A stretch of 36,899 nt of DNA, from contig JAOAEJ010000006.1 of NCBI GenBank assembly GCA_026416815.1, forward strand, positions 1 through 36,899. Reading direction: 5' to 3'. Below are positions 15,119 through 23,853 of this stretch, in pieces. The notes under the pieces were generated by a model. That model saw only the letters and a program-made list of their open reading frames with translations, had not been told where the DNA came from and made no database searches. Position numbers and translations under genes: made by a program. Position 1 is the stretch's first letter. Every line of letters starts with the position of its first letter. The stretch comes from Clostridia bacterium. GTDB lineage: Bacteria > Bacillota > Clostridia > Acetivibrionales > DSM-2933.

Positions 15119-16330
15119 ATGGAAAAAATCAAAATGAAAACTCCGCTGGTTGAGATGGACGGAGACGAAATGACCAGGATTATCTGGAAGATGATAAAGG
15201 ATATACTCCTTGAGCCCTACATAGATTTAAAAACAGAGTACTACGACCTTGGATTGGAATACAGGGACAATACCGAGGATCAGGTTACTATAGATTCTGC
15301 CATGGCTACAAAGAAATATGGTGTGGCTGTAAAGTGCGCTACCATTACTCCAAATGCAGAAAGGGTAAAAGAATACAACCTCAAGCAAATGTGGAAGAGC
15401 CCTAACGGAACTATAAGAGCGATTCTCGATGGTACAGTATTCCGTGCTCCCATTATCGTAGACAGCATTAAGCCCTTTGTGAAGACGTGGAAAAAGCCTA
15501 TTACTATAGCAAGGCATGCTTACGGGGATGTTTACAAGGATGTGGAATACCGGGTAGAAGAAGCAGGAAAGGCTGAGCTTGTTTTCACATCTGCTGACGG
15601 TAAAGAACTTTCCAGGCAGACAGTTCATGATTTCAAAGGCTCCGGTATCATATTGGGAATGCATAACGTTGACAAGTCTATAGAAAGCTTCGCAAGAGCG
15701 TGCTTTAACTACGCCCTGGACCAGAAGCAGGATTTATGGTTCTCAACTAAGGATACCATTTCAAAGAAGTACGACCATACATTCAAGGATATATTCCAGG
15801 AAATCTATGATAACGAATACAAAGATAAATTCGAAGCTGCAGGGGTAGAATACTTCTATACGCTGATTGACGACGTTGTTGCCCGTATTATTAGGTCTGA
15901 AGGCGGTGTTGTTTGGGCTTGTAAGAACTACGATGGAGACGTAATGTCCGACATGGTGGCTAGTGCCTTTGGAAGCCTTGCAATGATGACCTCAGTTCTT
16001 GTATCACCTGAAGGAAACTATGAGTTCGAAGCGGCTCACGGTACTGTGCAGAGGCATTATTACCAGCACCTTAAAGGGCAGGAAACATCCACAAACTCAA
16101 TGGCTACAATATTCGCATGGACAGGAGCCCTCAGAAAACGTGGAGAACTGGATGGCATTGACGAGTTGGTCAGCTTCGCAAACAAGCTTGAAGAGGCTTC
16201 CAAGAAAACTATAGAAGACGGGGTAATGACAAAAGACCTGGCACAGCTTTCGGAAGTAGCTGAAAAGAAGATTGTAAACACAGAGGACTTCTTAAAGGAA
16301 GTAAACAATCGATTGCTTGAACTGCTGTAA
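15119..16330 (+). CDS. icd: NADP-dependent isocitrate dehydrogenase (type II, eukaryotic-like)
   Basis: This 403-residue enzyme oxidatively decarboxylates isocitrate to 2-oxoglutarate. It belongs to the homodimeric subfamily shared with eukaryotic IDH1, not the E. coli-type subfamily. Visible residues include the substrate-binding WKSPNGTIR (S94, N96, R100), R109, R132, catalytic Y135 and the conserved KKYD lysine. The metal-binding aspartates lie in LIDDVVA and [16 protein letters not shown], with Arg-His at the NADP 2'-phosphate position, supports NADP specificity. Length is standard. The AAGGAGAG site is well spaced from the ATG. It supplies 2-oxoglutarate for glutamate synthesis. It is monocistronic, with its own terminator. 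Confidence 0.95.
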   Translation: MEKIKMKTPLVEMDGDEMTRIIWKMIKDILLEPYIDLKTEYYDLGLEYRDNTEDQVTIDSAMATKKYGVAVKCATITPNAERVKEYNLKQMWKSPNGTIRAILDGTVFRAPIIVDSIKPFVKTWKKPITIARHAYGDVYKDVEYRVEEAGKAELVFTSADGKELSRQTVHDFKGSGIILGMHNVDKSIESFARACFNYALDQKQDLWFSTKDTISKKYDHTFKDIFQEIYDNEYKDKFEAAGVEYFYTLIDDVVARIIRSEGGVVWACKNYDGDVMSDMVASAFGSLAMMTSVLVSPEGNYEFEAAHGTVQRHYYQHLKGQETSTNSMATIFAWTGALRKRGELDGIDELVSFANKLEEASKKTIEDGVMTKDLAQLSEVAEKKIVNTEDFLKEVNNRLLELL

Positions 16331-16352
16331 AAATCAAACTTACATTAATATT

Positions 16353-16394
16353 AAGGCCTGGAAATGGAAGTGAGTTCCTTTCCGGGCCTTTTTA
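16353..16394 (+). terminator. Rho-independent terminator of icd
   Basis: A long stem AAGGCCTGGAAATGGAA / TTCCTTTCCGGGCCTT with minor mismatches is followed by TTTTTA. It starts 22 bp after the icd stop codon. Confidence 0.85.
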
Positions 16395-16714
16395 CGCCCT
16401 CAGATAGTAAAAAGGATGGTATGCAGCAAGGAGAAAAGACCTATAGGATAACGGGCATACCCTTGGAAATAGCCCTACGAAATATAAGGCAAAGGCATGA
16501 TGGTGAATCTCTATATATAGCTATATAATATACTTACAGCATAAATCTATTACGTTCTGCAGGGCAGTATTTCAGAAAGTTAAACATATATACTGCATGA
16601 TGTAATACCTTTAATGCTTTATATAAATCAGTGCTGCCGGTAAGCAGCTTATGTATCCGCTTAAAGTAAACTATCACAAGCCCTCCTTGTTAAAACGCAC
16701 CATTCCTTCAATGT

Positions 16715-16755
16715 GGAGGTGCAGGCAGTTTATAGCACTTGCGCCTCCTTGTTTT
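16715..16755 (+). terminator. Orphan terminator-like hairpin
   Basis: GGAGGTGCA (16715-16723) pairs with TGCGCCTCC (16740-16748) using one G-T pair and is followed by TTGTTTT. No gene ends just upstream. It may close a small RNA or be a relic. Confidence 0.4.
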
Positions 16756-16892
16756 ATAAGCCTAGAGAAAGTCCACAGTAACTGCTTCCGGTCCCAAGGT
16801 GAAAACATTATAGAAGAATATGATCAAAATAACATGAAGCTCATAACGTTTATAACATTATAGGAATCAAAGCTACGAGAGGAGAATGGAAA

Positions 16893-17522
16893 ATGAAAAA
16901 GCTTATAGAAATTGTACTTGCTATAATTATTTTTGTAGGTGCACCATCAACGGTAATGGCAGCTTCGTGGAGCAGGGAGGCAGAAATTTCACTTACAGCT
17001 AAGACCCTTAAGATTAATGTAGGGGAAACTCTGAAACTAACTGCAGTAACTCAAAAGCATAGCTCAACATATACAGACGGGTGGAATGGAGCTCAGAAAT
17101 TAAGTACGTTATATGACAATTCCTGTGACAGCTATATATCTACAGCAGAGTTTCTAGCAAAGGAGCCCGGTGTGTACACTATTACATATTATATATATAT
17201 GAAGGCTGGGAGTGGTAAGCTGCAATCCAGCGGCATAGCTACTCAAACAATAGAGGTTATAAGCCCTGTCACACCAGTAAGTGCTGAGGTAAGGGACTTA
17301 AGTATAATAAATCGATTAGTACGTCCCGACGGTAATATGGCAGGCTATTTTGCAATAGGGAATGTTTATGTCATATGGAGTGACGGTTCAGCCACATTAG
17401 ACAGCTCAACATGCATTTTCTTCAGGCCTGAAGAAATGAGCAAGAGTGTAGAGGTCAGTGTAAGTATAGAAGGGAAGCAATATACTTATACAGTTAATGC
17501 TAGAGCTCCTTTAGAAAATTAA
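16893..17522 (+). CDS. Secreted protein of unknown function
   Basis: This 209-residue protein has a clear signal peptide: MKK, a hydrophobic core (IEIVLAIIIFVGAP) and a likely cleavage after VMA-A near residue 24. The mature part is predicted to be beta-rich. A first domain (about 28-125) contains LKINVGETLKLTAVTQ and a GVYTITYYIYMKAG strand pattern resembling Ig-like folds. A second domain spans about 130-205. No catalytic motif, lipobox or sortase signal is seen. An AGAGGAG site precedes the ATG. It resembles in architecture the other secreted Ig-like protein at 21165 but is not an obvious duplicate. Function unknown. Confidence 0.8.
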   Translation: MKKLIEIVLAIIIFVGAPSTVMAASWSREAEISLTAKTLKINVGETLKLTAVTQKHSSTYTDGWNGAQKLSTLYDNSCDSYISTAEFLAKEPGVYTITYYIYMKAGSGKLQSSGIATQTIEVISPVTPVSAEVRDLSIINRLVRPDGNMAGYFAIGNVYVIWSDGSATLDSSTCIFFRPEEMSKSVEVSVSIEGKQYTYTVNARAPLEN

Positions 17523-17575
17523 TTTGCAGTTCATAAGGGACACAGCAGCAATAAAAGCATTTGCAGAAGATGAAG

Positions 17576-17681
17576 TATAGATAACCAAACTTAAAAGTGA
17601 TTTTATCCAGTTAGGCAAATCGCACTTACCACAGCTTGTTGCCTAACGGTCAATCACTATATTTAACTTTGGTCATCTATA
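17576..17681 (+). repeat. Hairpin repeat with conserved core, copy B
   Basis: This 106-bp inverted repeat has outer arms TATAGAT-A-ACCAAA and TTTGGT-C-ATCTATA and inner arms AGTGATT/AATCACT and GTTAGGCAA/TTGCCTAAC. The loop is ATCGCACTTACCACAGCTTG. The inner stem and loop are nearly identical to the element at 23854-23953, differing by only a few bases. The outer arms differ in sequence between the two but remain self-complementary within each. Confidence 0.75.
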
Positions 17682-17696
17682 GGTAGTAAGCAATAT

Positions 17697-17740
17697 AAAA
17701 ACAGAGACGAGGCGATAAAACTCCTCGTCTCTGTTTTTTT
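17697..17740 (+). terminator. Strong Rho-independent terminator
   Basis: AAACAGAGACGAGG pairs with CCTCGTCTCTGTTT around an 8- to 9-nt loop and is followed by a run of T. It lies 175 bp after the secreted-protein stop codon and just past the hairpin repeat, so the repeat would be included in that transcript. Confidence 0.85.
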
Positions 17741-17941
17741 ACTGATAACATATATTTATATTCATACTTATATCAAGCTTCCATGGATAGCTTAGGACAA
17801 ACGCTTGAGAAATATCAAACTAAGTCGTTATATGGAGGTAGACATAATGCGAATAATAGTGTAATATACTACTGCTATTGATATTAAAATAATAGCCGAT
17901 ATTAATTATTAGAGTACATAAATATTGGATAGGTGAGTACA

Positions 17942-18781
17942 ATGGGCAAAAATTATTTAGTATCCTCAGAGATAGCCCAAGAGGTTATTGGAGTAGGTAT
18001 AAAAAAGGCTTCGCTTTCAGTAATCAATATGATTTTGCTTGGCATTTTGGGAGGAGCGTTTATTGCTTTTGCTGCTGAAGCTTCAAATATGGCTATTCAT
18101 AGGCTTTCCTGGGAAGATTACGGGCTGGGAAAAGCACTTGCCGGGGTTATATTTACTACAGGACTAATGCTGGTGGCTGTAGCCGGAGCCGAATTATTTA
18201 CCGGAAATACCCTTATGATTATTGCGCTTATTGAGAAAAAAATAACTGTTTGGCGTATGTTAAGGAACTGGATAGCCGTATACATCGGCAATCTAATTGG
18301 TGCTTCTTTTATCGCCTTTATGATGAATTACTCGGGTCTATTTAATTCATCCAACGGTCTAATGGGCGGGTTTACTATAAAAACTGCTGCATATAAGGCA
18401 ACTCTAGATTTTCCGCAGGCACTTATCCTTGGAATATTGTGCAACTGGCTGGTATGTCTGGCCATGTGGATGGCCTATGGGGCTAAGGATATTAGCGGCA
18501 AGTTATTGGCAATATACTTTCCGATATCGCTGTTTATAACATCGGGCTTTGAACACAGCGTAGCAAATATGTATTATATACCTGCAGGTATACTGGCTAA
18601 ATCCAACGCAGTATGGGCGGGTGCAAGCGGGCTGTCCCCCGAGAAGCTGGCGCACCTTAATTGGGAAGCATTTTTTATACACAACCTAATCCCGGTCACA
18701 CTGGGGAACATTGTTGGCGGTGGAGTGCTTGTAGCTGGAGTTTATTGGTTTGTTTATATCAGGCTTTCCAAGGAGAAATAA
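17942..18781 (+). CDS. Formate/nitrite transporter family channel
   Basis: This 279-residue integral membrane protein of the FNT family (FocA/NirC/HSC) forms pentameric channels for small monovalent anions such as formate, nitrite or hydrosulfide. Six hydrophobic helices are visible. Family segments include LGGAFIAFAAEAS, GAELFTGNT, WIAVYIGNLIGA, GILCNWLVCLAMWMA, SGFEHSVANMYYIPAG and NLIPVTLGNIVGGG, with the conserved central histidine in GFEHSVANM. The substrate cannot be read from the sequence, though formate is likely in a fermenting anaerobe. The ATG at 17942 is chosen over the in-frame GTG at 17933, because that GTG lies in the AGGTGA site. It is monocistronic. Confidence 0.92.
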   Translation: MGKNYLVSSEIAQEVIGVGIKKASLSVINMILLGILGGAFIAFAAEASNMAIHRLSWEDYGLGKALAGVIFTTGLMLVAVAGAELFTGNTLMIIALIEKKITVWRMLRNWIAVYIGNLIGASFIAFMMNYSGLFNSSNGLMGGFTIKTAAYKATLDFPQALILGILCNWLVCLAMWMAYGAKDISGKLLAIYFPISLFITSGFEHSVANMYYIPAGILAKSNAVWAGASGLSPEKLAHLNWEAFFIHNLIPVTLGNIVGGGVLVAGVYWFVYIRLSKEK

Positions 18782-18806
18782 ATAATTAAAATTTTACGAA
18801 AGTATA

Positions 18807-18850
18807 AAGGGGCATAATGTGGCTAGCAACCATATTATGCCCTTAGTTTT
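18807..18850 (+). terminator. Rho-independent terminator of the FNT gene
   Basis: AAGGGGCATAATGTGG (18807-18822) pairs with CCATATTATGCCCTT (18830-18844) with small imperfections, followed by AGTTTTT. Confidence 0.85.
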
Positions 18851-18954
18851 TAATAACACAAACTATAACTTGACTAACTGAGTTGCCATAAGTAACGTTA
18901 TGTCTATTATGTGCATATACTGCTATTGAATGAAAAAAGTGAGGTGATAGGGCA

Positions 18955-19884
18955 ATGTGGTACATTGTACAGCCCTGCGATACAATCAATTCAATTTCTA
19001 CCAAATTCAAAGTTTCAGTAGAGCAATTAAGAAACGCAAACTGCCTTATTAATAAGGAGGTTTCTCCGGGCCAGCGTGTATGGGTATGTACTTCAGAACG
19101 GCAGCAAAATACTTATGTAGTAGCGCCGGAAGATAATTTATATTCTATTGCAGAAAAATTCAGTACAACAGTAGAAGTTTTGAAGGAGTTGAATAATTTA
19201 ACTGGTGATCTAGTTTTACCTGGACAGCAGCTGATTATAAGTGCCCCTATTGTCATTCCTGAGTCAAGCGAAACACTTGAAGCTATACGATTAGGGGATG
19301 AAATGGCTATATTTAAAGATCATAGAGCAGTTGGTGGGAGGAAGAATGTAACTATATATAAAATTGGGGATTCCATTTACTACATGAGCAAAATGGCTAT
19401 AGATGAAGGTCGGCGAACTTCACTTTGCAGAAAGGTAAACGGCAGATGTGTGGAGCATGTCAACACCTATCAAACTCCATTTTATGTTCTTCCTCAGAAC
19501 ACAGCATGGGCTGGATTGGGGGATTTTGGGGTGGTCATAAATACAAGGAGAGATAATAAATTGGCCTATGCTATTTTTGCGGATTGGGGTCCTAAGGAAA
19601 CCAGAGGGATTAGAAGGACGGAATTGGTAGGTACACTTGGAGAAGGTTCTGTAGCCCTAGGGAGGTCTATTGATATAACAGGAATTCGTCCCAATCCTCT
19701 CTCAGCATACCAGCTTGATGGTATTCTATATATTGTATTCCCCGGTTCTGGAGAAGGGCAAGGTAAGCTTAAAAAAATCGAGGAAATCAATAATCGGGGA
19801 GCGGAACTTTTTGGCCAGTGGGGCGGGATGGAGCAGGTTAATACAATCTTGCAAAACCATTATCGCGAGAGTGGGGGAATGTAA
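18955..19884 (+). CDS. LysM protein with GH75 chitosanase-like domain, paralogue 1
   Basis: This is a 309-residue protein. Two LysM domains (about 2-46 and 52-98) bind peptidoglycan or chitin-like sugars. A C-terminal domain (about 125-300) resembles glycoside hydrolase family 75 chitosanases. The SKMAID start, GDFGVVINTRRDNKLAYAIF, ADWGP (candidate catalytic Asp) and GEGSVALGRSIDI (candidate Glu) are recognisable. Compared with its neighbour it lacks about 50 residues between SKMA and the PFYVLP segment and has about 11 extra residues between ADWGP and GEGS. There is no signal peptide, as in some spore-cortex LysM proteins. GAGGTGAT lies upstream of the ATG. The next gene starts one base after its stop, forming a two-gene operon. 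Confidence 0.82.
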   Translation: MWYIVQPCDTINSISTKFKVSVEQLRNANCLINKEVSPGQRVWVCTSERQQNTYVVAPEDNLYSIAEKFSTTVEVLKELNNLTGDLVLPGQQLIISAPIVIPESSETLEAIRLGDEMAIFKDHRAVGGRKNVTIYKIGDSIYYMSKMAIDEGRRTSLCRKVNGRCVEHVNTYQTPFYVLPQNTAWAGLGDFGVVINTRRDNKLAYAIFADWGPKETRGIRRTELVGTLGEGSVALGRSIDITGIRPNPLSAYQLDGILYIVFPGSGEGQGKLKKIEEINNRGAELFGQWGGMEQVNTILQNHYRESGGM

Positions 19885-19885
19885 T

Positions 19886-20947
19886 ATGTGGTATATTGTT
19901 GGACGAGGAGATACCATAAACTCCATAAGCAACAGATTTAAAGTATCAATTAGGCAATTAGCTATGCTAAATGTCTTGGCAGATGGAAGATTATATATAG
20001 GTCAGAAAATTCTTATACCCAACAGGGAAAGTAGAGAATTTGTTTATACAGTTCAGACCAACGACACTTTATCCTCAATTGCCAAGCTGTATAACACTAC
20101 AGTAGATAAATTAATAAAAATAAATAAGTTGAAAGGCCCTTCAATAGATATAGGTCAGCAGCTCATTATTGATGAAGCAGTAGAAGCGCAGCCAGTAGTA
20201 GAAGAATCTGTTGAAAATGTAGTGTCTGATATGGAACAAATAGACTCTGTAAATGATGTTATGCTGGATAGGATAATACCTGTATGGAGAGTACCGGGTA
20301 AATTAGAGTCTTTTTTCTTTATAAGCAAAATGGCAGTAACAGCTGACGGGGCCCCTAATGCATATAGTAAGGATAATAGTGCGGCCTTGGATTTTCTCAG
20401 TAATGCGGGCTCAGCCGGGAACTGGTGGAGCCTTGCTACAGATACCGGAAAGCCAAGCGGAACACCACTGGAACAGAAGGGAACGGATCCTGTACTTTTT
20501 ATCTCCCAGACATACTTGGCGGATTGCAGCAAGCCTGATGACGACATTACAAAATATGTAAATGCTAATAAGGTTCCTTATTTTGCTCTTCCCGCCCACA
20601 ACCTGATGGGTGCCACTATAGGGGACTTCGGAGCTGTTGTTAATGTGAATACTAATAAAGTTGCCTATGCGATACTGGCAGACGTAGGTCCCGATGATGA
20701 GCTTGGGATAGGCTCAATGGCGCTTGCTCGAGCCCTTGATATCGATCCGAGCCCAAAGAGCGGGGGCATAGAGAACGGAGTAATGTATATAGTATTTCCA
20801 GGTACCGGTGCTGGCCCGTGTAAACTCAGAACTATTGAAGAAATCAATCGTGAAGGGCAAAGATACTTTGAACAGTGGGGTGGGATGGCACAAGTTGATG
20901 CTCTGAGACAATCAAATCCCGGGCTGTTTTCTTTTACAGCACTTTAG
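19886..20947 (+). CDS. LysM protein with GH75 chitosanase-like domain, paralogue 2
   Basis: This 353-residue paralogue of the preceding gene has two LysM domains (about 2-46 and 52-98; MWYIVGRGDTINSIS is near-identical to its neighbour). A Glu/Val-rich linker and a fuller GH75-like domain (about 145-345) follow, with PNAYSKDNSAALDFL, NWWSLATD, PYFALP, GDFGAVVN and AYAILADVGP. The position of the second catalytic acid, GEGS in typical members and in paralogue 1, reads GIGS here, so activity may be lost or supplied by a nearby acidic residue (DDE just before). The start is ATG at 19886 behind GGGGGA; upstream in-frame codons lie inside paralogue 1. No signal peptide. It probably acts on the spore or cell envelope. 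Confidence 0.82.
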   Translation: MWYIVGRGDTINSISNRFKVSIRQLAMLNVLADGRLYIGQKILIPNRESREFVYTVQTNDTLSSIAKLYNTTVDKLIKINKLKGPSIDIGQQLIIDEAVEAQPVVEESVENVVSDMEQIDSVNDVMLDRIIPVWRVPGKLESFFFISKMAVTADGAPNAYSKDNSAALDFLSNAGSAGNWWSLATDTGKPSGTPLEQKGTDPVLFISQTYLADCSKPDDDITKYVNANKVPYFALPAHNLMGATIGDFGAVVNVNTNKVAYAILADVGPDDELGIGSMALARALDIDPSPKSGGIENGVMYIVFPGTGAGPCKLRTIEEINREGQRYFEQWGGMAQVDALRQSNPGLFSFTAL

Positions 20948-20968
20948 TTTTTATATAAAATAAATGCA

Positions 20969-21046
20969 GCGCAGGGAAAACTGGTGCAATGCTTACTGTT
21001 AAGCATAGGTGAAAGCCTGTTAAATCAGTTTTTCTTCGCGCTTTTT
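20969..21046 (+). terminator. Branched hairpin terminator
   Basis: The outer stem, roughly GCGCAGGGAAAACTG (20969-20983) with CAGTTTTTCTTCGCGC (21026-21041), encloses two small inner stems, GCTTA/TAAGC and AGG/CCT. A TTTTTA tract follows. It is placed 21 bp after the LysM operon and should terminate it. The branched shape is more elaborate than a usual terminator. Confidence 0.6.
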
Positions 21047-21164
21047 ATATAGATAATTTATGTTAATATAAAGCAGGAGTTGTAGTCTTTTCAAAGGTAA
21101 GAGTTTACTTTGTTTTTCAATAATACTGTGGTAAAATATTTATAAAAACTCAGGAGGAAAACAT

Positions 21165-21902
21165 ATGAAAAAAACTAAAAGTTTTTTTGCTTACATAACT
21201 CTTATAGCCCTAATAATAGGTATATCAAGTATTCAGCCAGTGTTTGCCTATGATGATGTCCCTCAAATTACCGACTTTTACTTTGATTCCTATACTTTTT
21301 ATATAGATTTAGGTACTACTAAAAATGCTAAAGCTATTATGAAATTTTCCGATGGCTCGGAAAAGCATGTTATTGATTTAGCTATTCACCAGGCAGACCC
21401 TAAAAAGTATACCAATGAGTATATGAAAAATAATAATATTCTTATAATTCAACCGGGGATGGTATTTGAGACTTCAAACCCCAATGTAGTAACTATAGAC
21501 AATAAAGGCAATATAACAGGTAAAAGTGTCGGCACAGCTGTGATCACCGTAACATGCGGAGTTAGAAAAGGTGCTGCTATAGTTTGTGTCAATGAGGTAA
21601 AGGAAATGCAGGCTAAAGCTGATGTGCCGAAGGATAAATACTGGATTATCAATTTCAATAGAGATGTAGATAGCAAAACCATAACAGCGGATTACATAAG
21701 TGTTTTTGATTCTAATAATAACAAGGTGAATGTTGGGGTAAACAGTACCACCGACAAAAGGCTGGCTGTAATTACTCCTCCTGTTGGCGGATACCTGCCG
21801 GGGCAGACCTATAAGCTGTACATCAATGGTAATGTAAAGTATACCAATAGCCAGAATGTACTGGTAAATTCCTACACTATGAAATTTACAATAGAAAAAT
21901 AA
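21165..21902 (+). CDS. Secreted protein with Big_2-like and SbsA-type Ig-like domains
   Basis: This 245-residue protein has a signal peptide (MKKTK, hydrophobic core ITLIALIIGISS, probable cleavage after VFA near residue 29). Residues about 35-145 form a bacterial Ig-like domain of the Big_2/BID_2 type, with the typical TSNPNVVTIDNKGNITGKS and GTAVITVTCG signature. Residues about 150-245 resemble the SbsA/Big_5 Ig-like domain (IINFNRDVDSKTIT..., LPGQTYKLYINGNVKYTN). Such modules hold cell-surface proteins together or bind carbohydrate. No enzyme domain or anchor is present, so it is likely a secreted or wall-associated accessory protein. A CAGGAGG site precedes the ATG and a terminator follows. 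Confidence 0.85.
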   Translation: MKKTKSFFAYITLIALIIGISSIQPVFAYDDVPQITDFYFDSYTFYIDLGTTKNAKAIMKFSDGSEKHVIDLAIHQADPKKYTNEYMKNNNILIIQPGMVFETSNPNVVTIDNKGNITGKSVGTAVITVTCGVRKGAAIVCVNEVKEMQAKADVPKDKYWIINFNRDVDSKTITADYISVFDSNNNKVNVGVNSTTDKRLAVITPPVGGYLPGQTYKLYINGNVKYTNSQNVLVNSYTMKFTIEK

Positions 21903-21912
21903 AATAGTTTGT

Positions 21913-21941
21913 ACAAAAAAGGCTTGCAGGCCTTTTTTGTT
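21913..21941. terminator. Rho-independent terminator
   Basis: ACAAAAAAGGC (21913-21923) pairs with GCCTTTTTTGT (21930-21940). The arms supply T-runs in both directions, so it may also end the minus-strand gene at 22002. Confidence 0.85.
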
Positions 21942-22001
21942 TGAGCTGCATATTATAACAAAGAATCGATGGCTTGTGATTATAGAGTTTATATACGGAT
22001 A

Positions 22002-23717
22002 TTAATATTTGTCCTTTAGGCGGAGCAATATATGTGCTGCCGACAACGCTAACCCCCCGAGTACCGTTCCGATGGCTAAGCCGTAAAATGTACGGAGTGC
22101 AGATACTTCAATAGAAGTGAACACGTGACAGAAGCTGTTTACCATTGAGATACTTCCTATAGTTATGCCTATACCTAGAGGTAACAAAAATTTTGAACTT
22201 ACACTCTTACTCGTTAAATATACAAAAAGGAACAGTGACGGGTAGCCTATTAAAAACTCCTTAAACCTTGGGCGAACCAGCAGCCAGCGCTCTAATAACT
22301 TCCTCAATTCCAATTCAATAAAAGATGGAGGTATTAATGAGTTATTGCCGCTTCTGGAGATATAAATATAAAATACAAATGCTGCAGCAGCTAGAAGGAG
22401 TGTATAAGACCATTTCAAGTTATGATTCTTAAAGCCTATAAAAGTGTTCTTTATCTCCTTATAGCCTTTAAAAACTAGAAAATAGTTAATTATAAATGCT
22501 ACAACAGGAATAGTATACGCCTGTATGACTCCGTCAAATACAAGTATATTCATCGTATAACGGATATCAGCCTGTGTTGTAACAACTGTGTACATACCGG
22601 CAGCATTAACAGCAAGGATTATAGCCAAGGAGGAAATAAGCCTTACTATAAAAGTATTTTCAGTACTGCTTTTAAGATATTTAAGTACCAACAAGCCTGA
22701 AAAGGATGGGTAAAATACCGCCGATGATATAGCCAGAATATGAGTCAGTTCGGAAGTATGGTAGGTGTTAACCTGAATTACAGCAAATACTCCAATTATA
22801 CCTATAATGGCCGCTGCAGATAAAGAAATAAGCCGTGGGTTGAAAAGGTAGTACCAATAAAGCAGTACACCGAAAAACAAGCTTACAAAAACCAGTACAT
22901 TATAAAAGCTGACAGGAGTCTTGGCTGATAGCTTTACAATAGGCGTATCCACTGAATATCCCTTTAAAGATATAAACTTATTAAAGTTTCTAACAGTTTC
23001 AAGAGTATCTGTAAGCCTTTGGAAATCACCGGAATTTTGAGACTTCAAGGGCCGTATATAAATAAACCTTATACCTCTGTCTACTACGCAGCGAAGCCAG
23101 CGGTAAAACATGTCGTTTCCGTTAATATGGAGCAGGTCTTTATCAGAAATGATGTAAGTACGGTTTATAGAATAACCGGTAGCGGGGATGAGTGTTTCAA
23201 GACCTTGCTGGTCAACATATCCAACCTGAGAAGGCGTCTCTATTATTCCCGTAATAATTGCGTGCTTTTTTAGAAGTTCTTCAGTAGCTGTAAGGTGGTA
23301 TGGGTTTCCTACTACCTGATAGCCGTCAAATATAATATATTTTATATTAAAAGTGCTTACCAGCCTTTCCAGGCCGTAGATATACCTACTATTGGAATCT
23401 GCATAACTAACGGGACGCAGCAAAATATCAAAGCCTTTACTTCTTAACATGTTAAACGTATTTGGATAGTGAGATAGCATAGAATAGGGAGCTTTAACCG
23501 CTATCGTCTTAACACCGGAATTTTTCAACTCCAACAGTATAGTTTCAAAATCAATGCCGGAAATACGGGCAGCGTTAAAAAACTCATCAAAATCAGCCAC
23601 AGGAACTATCGACTTATTTATGCTTTCATTTGACACTCTTATTGAAAACCCTGATGAGATTGCTATCAGACTCAATACAAGGAAAACCCAGAGTGTAAGC
23701 TTTATCCTTCTATCCAC
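22002..23717 (-). CDS. DUF5693 family multi-pass membrane protein
   Basis: This is a 571-residue protein. A single N-terminal membrane anchor (about 7-25) is followed by an extracytoplasmic domain of about 250 residues with ILLELKNSGVKTIAVK, a segment typical of DUF5693. The C-terminal half (from about 275) contains eight to ten hydrophobic helices. In other clostridia, members of this family are often next to csaB (cell-wall pyruvyl transferase), suggesting a role in surface polysaccharide biology, but no csaB is adjacent here. Translation starts at GTG (23717) behind GGGAG. A short MITE derivative lies just upstream and may contribute to the promoter. Function unproven. Confidence 0.75.
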   Translation of the reverse strand: MDRRIKLTLWVFLVLSLIAISSGFSIRVSNESINKSIVPVADFDEFFNAARISGIDFETILLELKNSGVKTIAVKAPYSMLSHYPNTFNMLRSKGFDILLRPVSYADSNSRYIYGLERLVSTFNIKYIIFDGYQVVGNPYHLTATEELLKKHAIITGIIETPSQVGYVDQQGLETLIPATGYSINRTYIISDKDLLHINGNDMFYRWLRCVVDRGIRFIYIRPLKSQNSGDFQRLTDTLETVRNFNKFISLKGYSVDTPIVKLSAKTPVSFYNVLVFVSLFFGVLLYWYYLFNPRLISLSAAAIIGIIGVFAVIQVNTYHTSELTHILAISSAVFYPSFSGLLVLKYLKSSTENTFIVRLISSLAIILAVNAAGMYTVVTTQADIRYTMNILVFDGVIQAYTIPVVAFIINYFLVFKGYKEIKNTFIGFKNHNLKWSYTLLLAAAAFVFYIYISRSGNNSLIPPSFIELELRKLLERWLLVRPRFKEFLIGYPSLFLFVYLTSKSVSSKFLLPLGIGITIGSISMVNSFCHVFTSIEVSALRTFYGLAIGTVLGGLALSAAHILLRLKDKY

Positions 23718-23745
23718 AGTTATGAACTCCCAATATATTGATTAG

Positions 23746-23811
23746 CTACATAAATTGCGATAATGATTTAGGGAGAACTTCGTTGTAGATTCTTTTTTGC
23801 AATTTATATAG
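23746..23811 (+). mobile_element. Shortened MITE-like element, copy 3 (66 bp)
   Basis: This has the same ends as the 126-bp elements (left end CTACATAAATTGC with one change, right end GCAATTTATATAG). The middle 60 bp are missing. The join lies at a GAT present at both edges of the missing part, consistent with deletion between short direct repeats. The remaining GGGAGAACTTCGTTGTAG segment matches the full copies. Confidence 0.75.
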
Positions 23812-23853
23812 CAGCAAGGCACAACAATCAAGGAAGCGCATTTTTAACATTAT

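Larger units (their letters stand above)
16331..16892. other. 562-bp intergenic region
   Basis: After the icd terminator no gene is convincing. An open frame of about 35 codons near 16420-16527 lacks a ribosome binding site. Another of 70 codons at 16651-16863 runs through a hairpin and has no recognisable content. The hairpin at 16715-16748, GGAGGTGCA/TGCGCCTCC followed by TTGTTTT, looks like a terminator with no gene in front of it, hinting that a gene or small RNA was once there. Confidence 0.5.
17523..17941. other. Intergenic region with a hairpin repeat and terminator
   Basis: This 419-bp stretch has no gene. It holds the 106-bp inverted repeat (17576-17681), a strong terminator (17697-17740) and, from 17741 on, the AT-rich upstream region of the formate/nitrite transporter, in which I could not fix a promoter. 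Confidence 0.55.

Noticed and set aside
16420..16527. 35-codon frame after the icd terminator
   Set aside because: It is too short, lacks a good binding site and shows no recognisable motif.
16651..16863. 70-codon open frame between icd and the secreted protein
   Set aside because: It has no ribosome binding site, its composition is unlike the neighbouring proteins, and it passes through a terminator-like hairpin.
19715..19885. Upstream extension of the second LysM-GH75 protein
   Set aside because: It lies wholly inside paralogue 1 in another frame. The ATG at 19886 has a strong binding site and begins directly with the LysM sequence shared with its neighbour.
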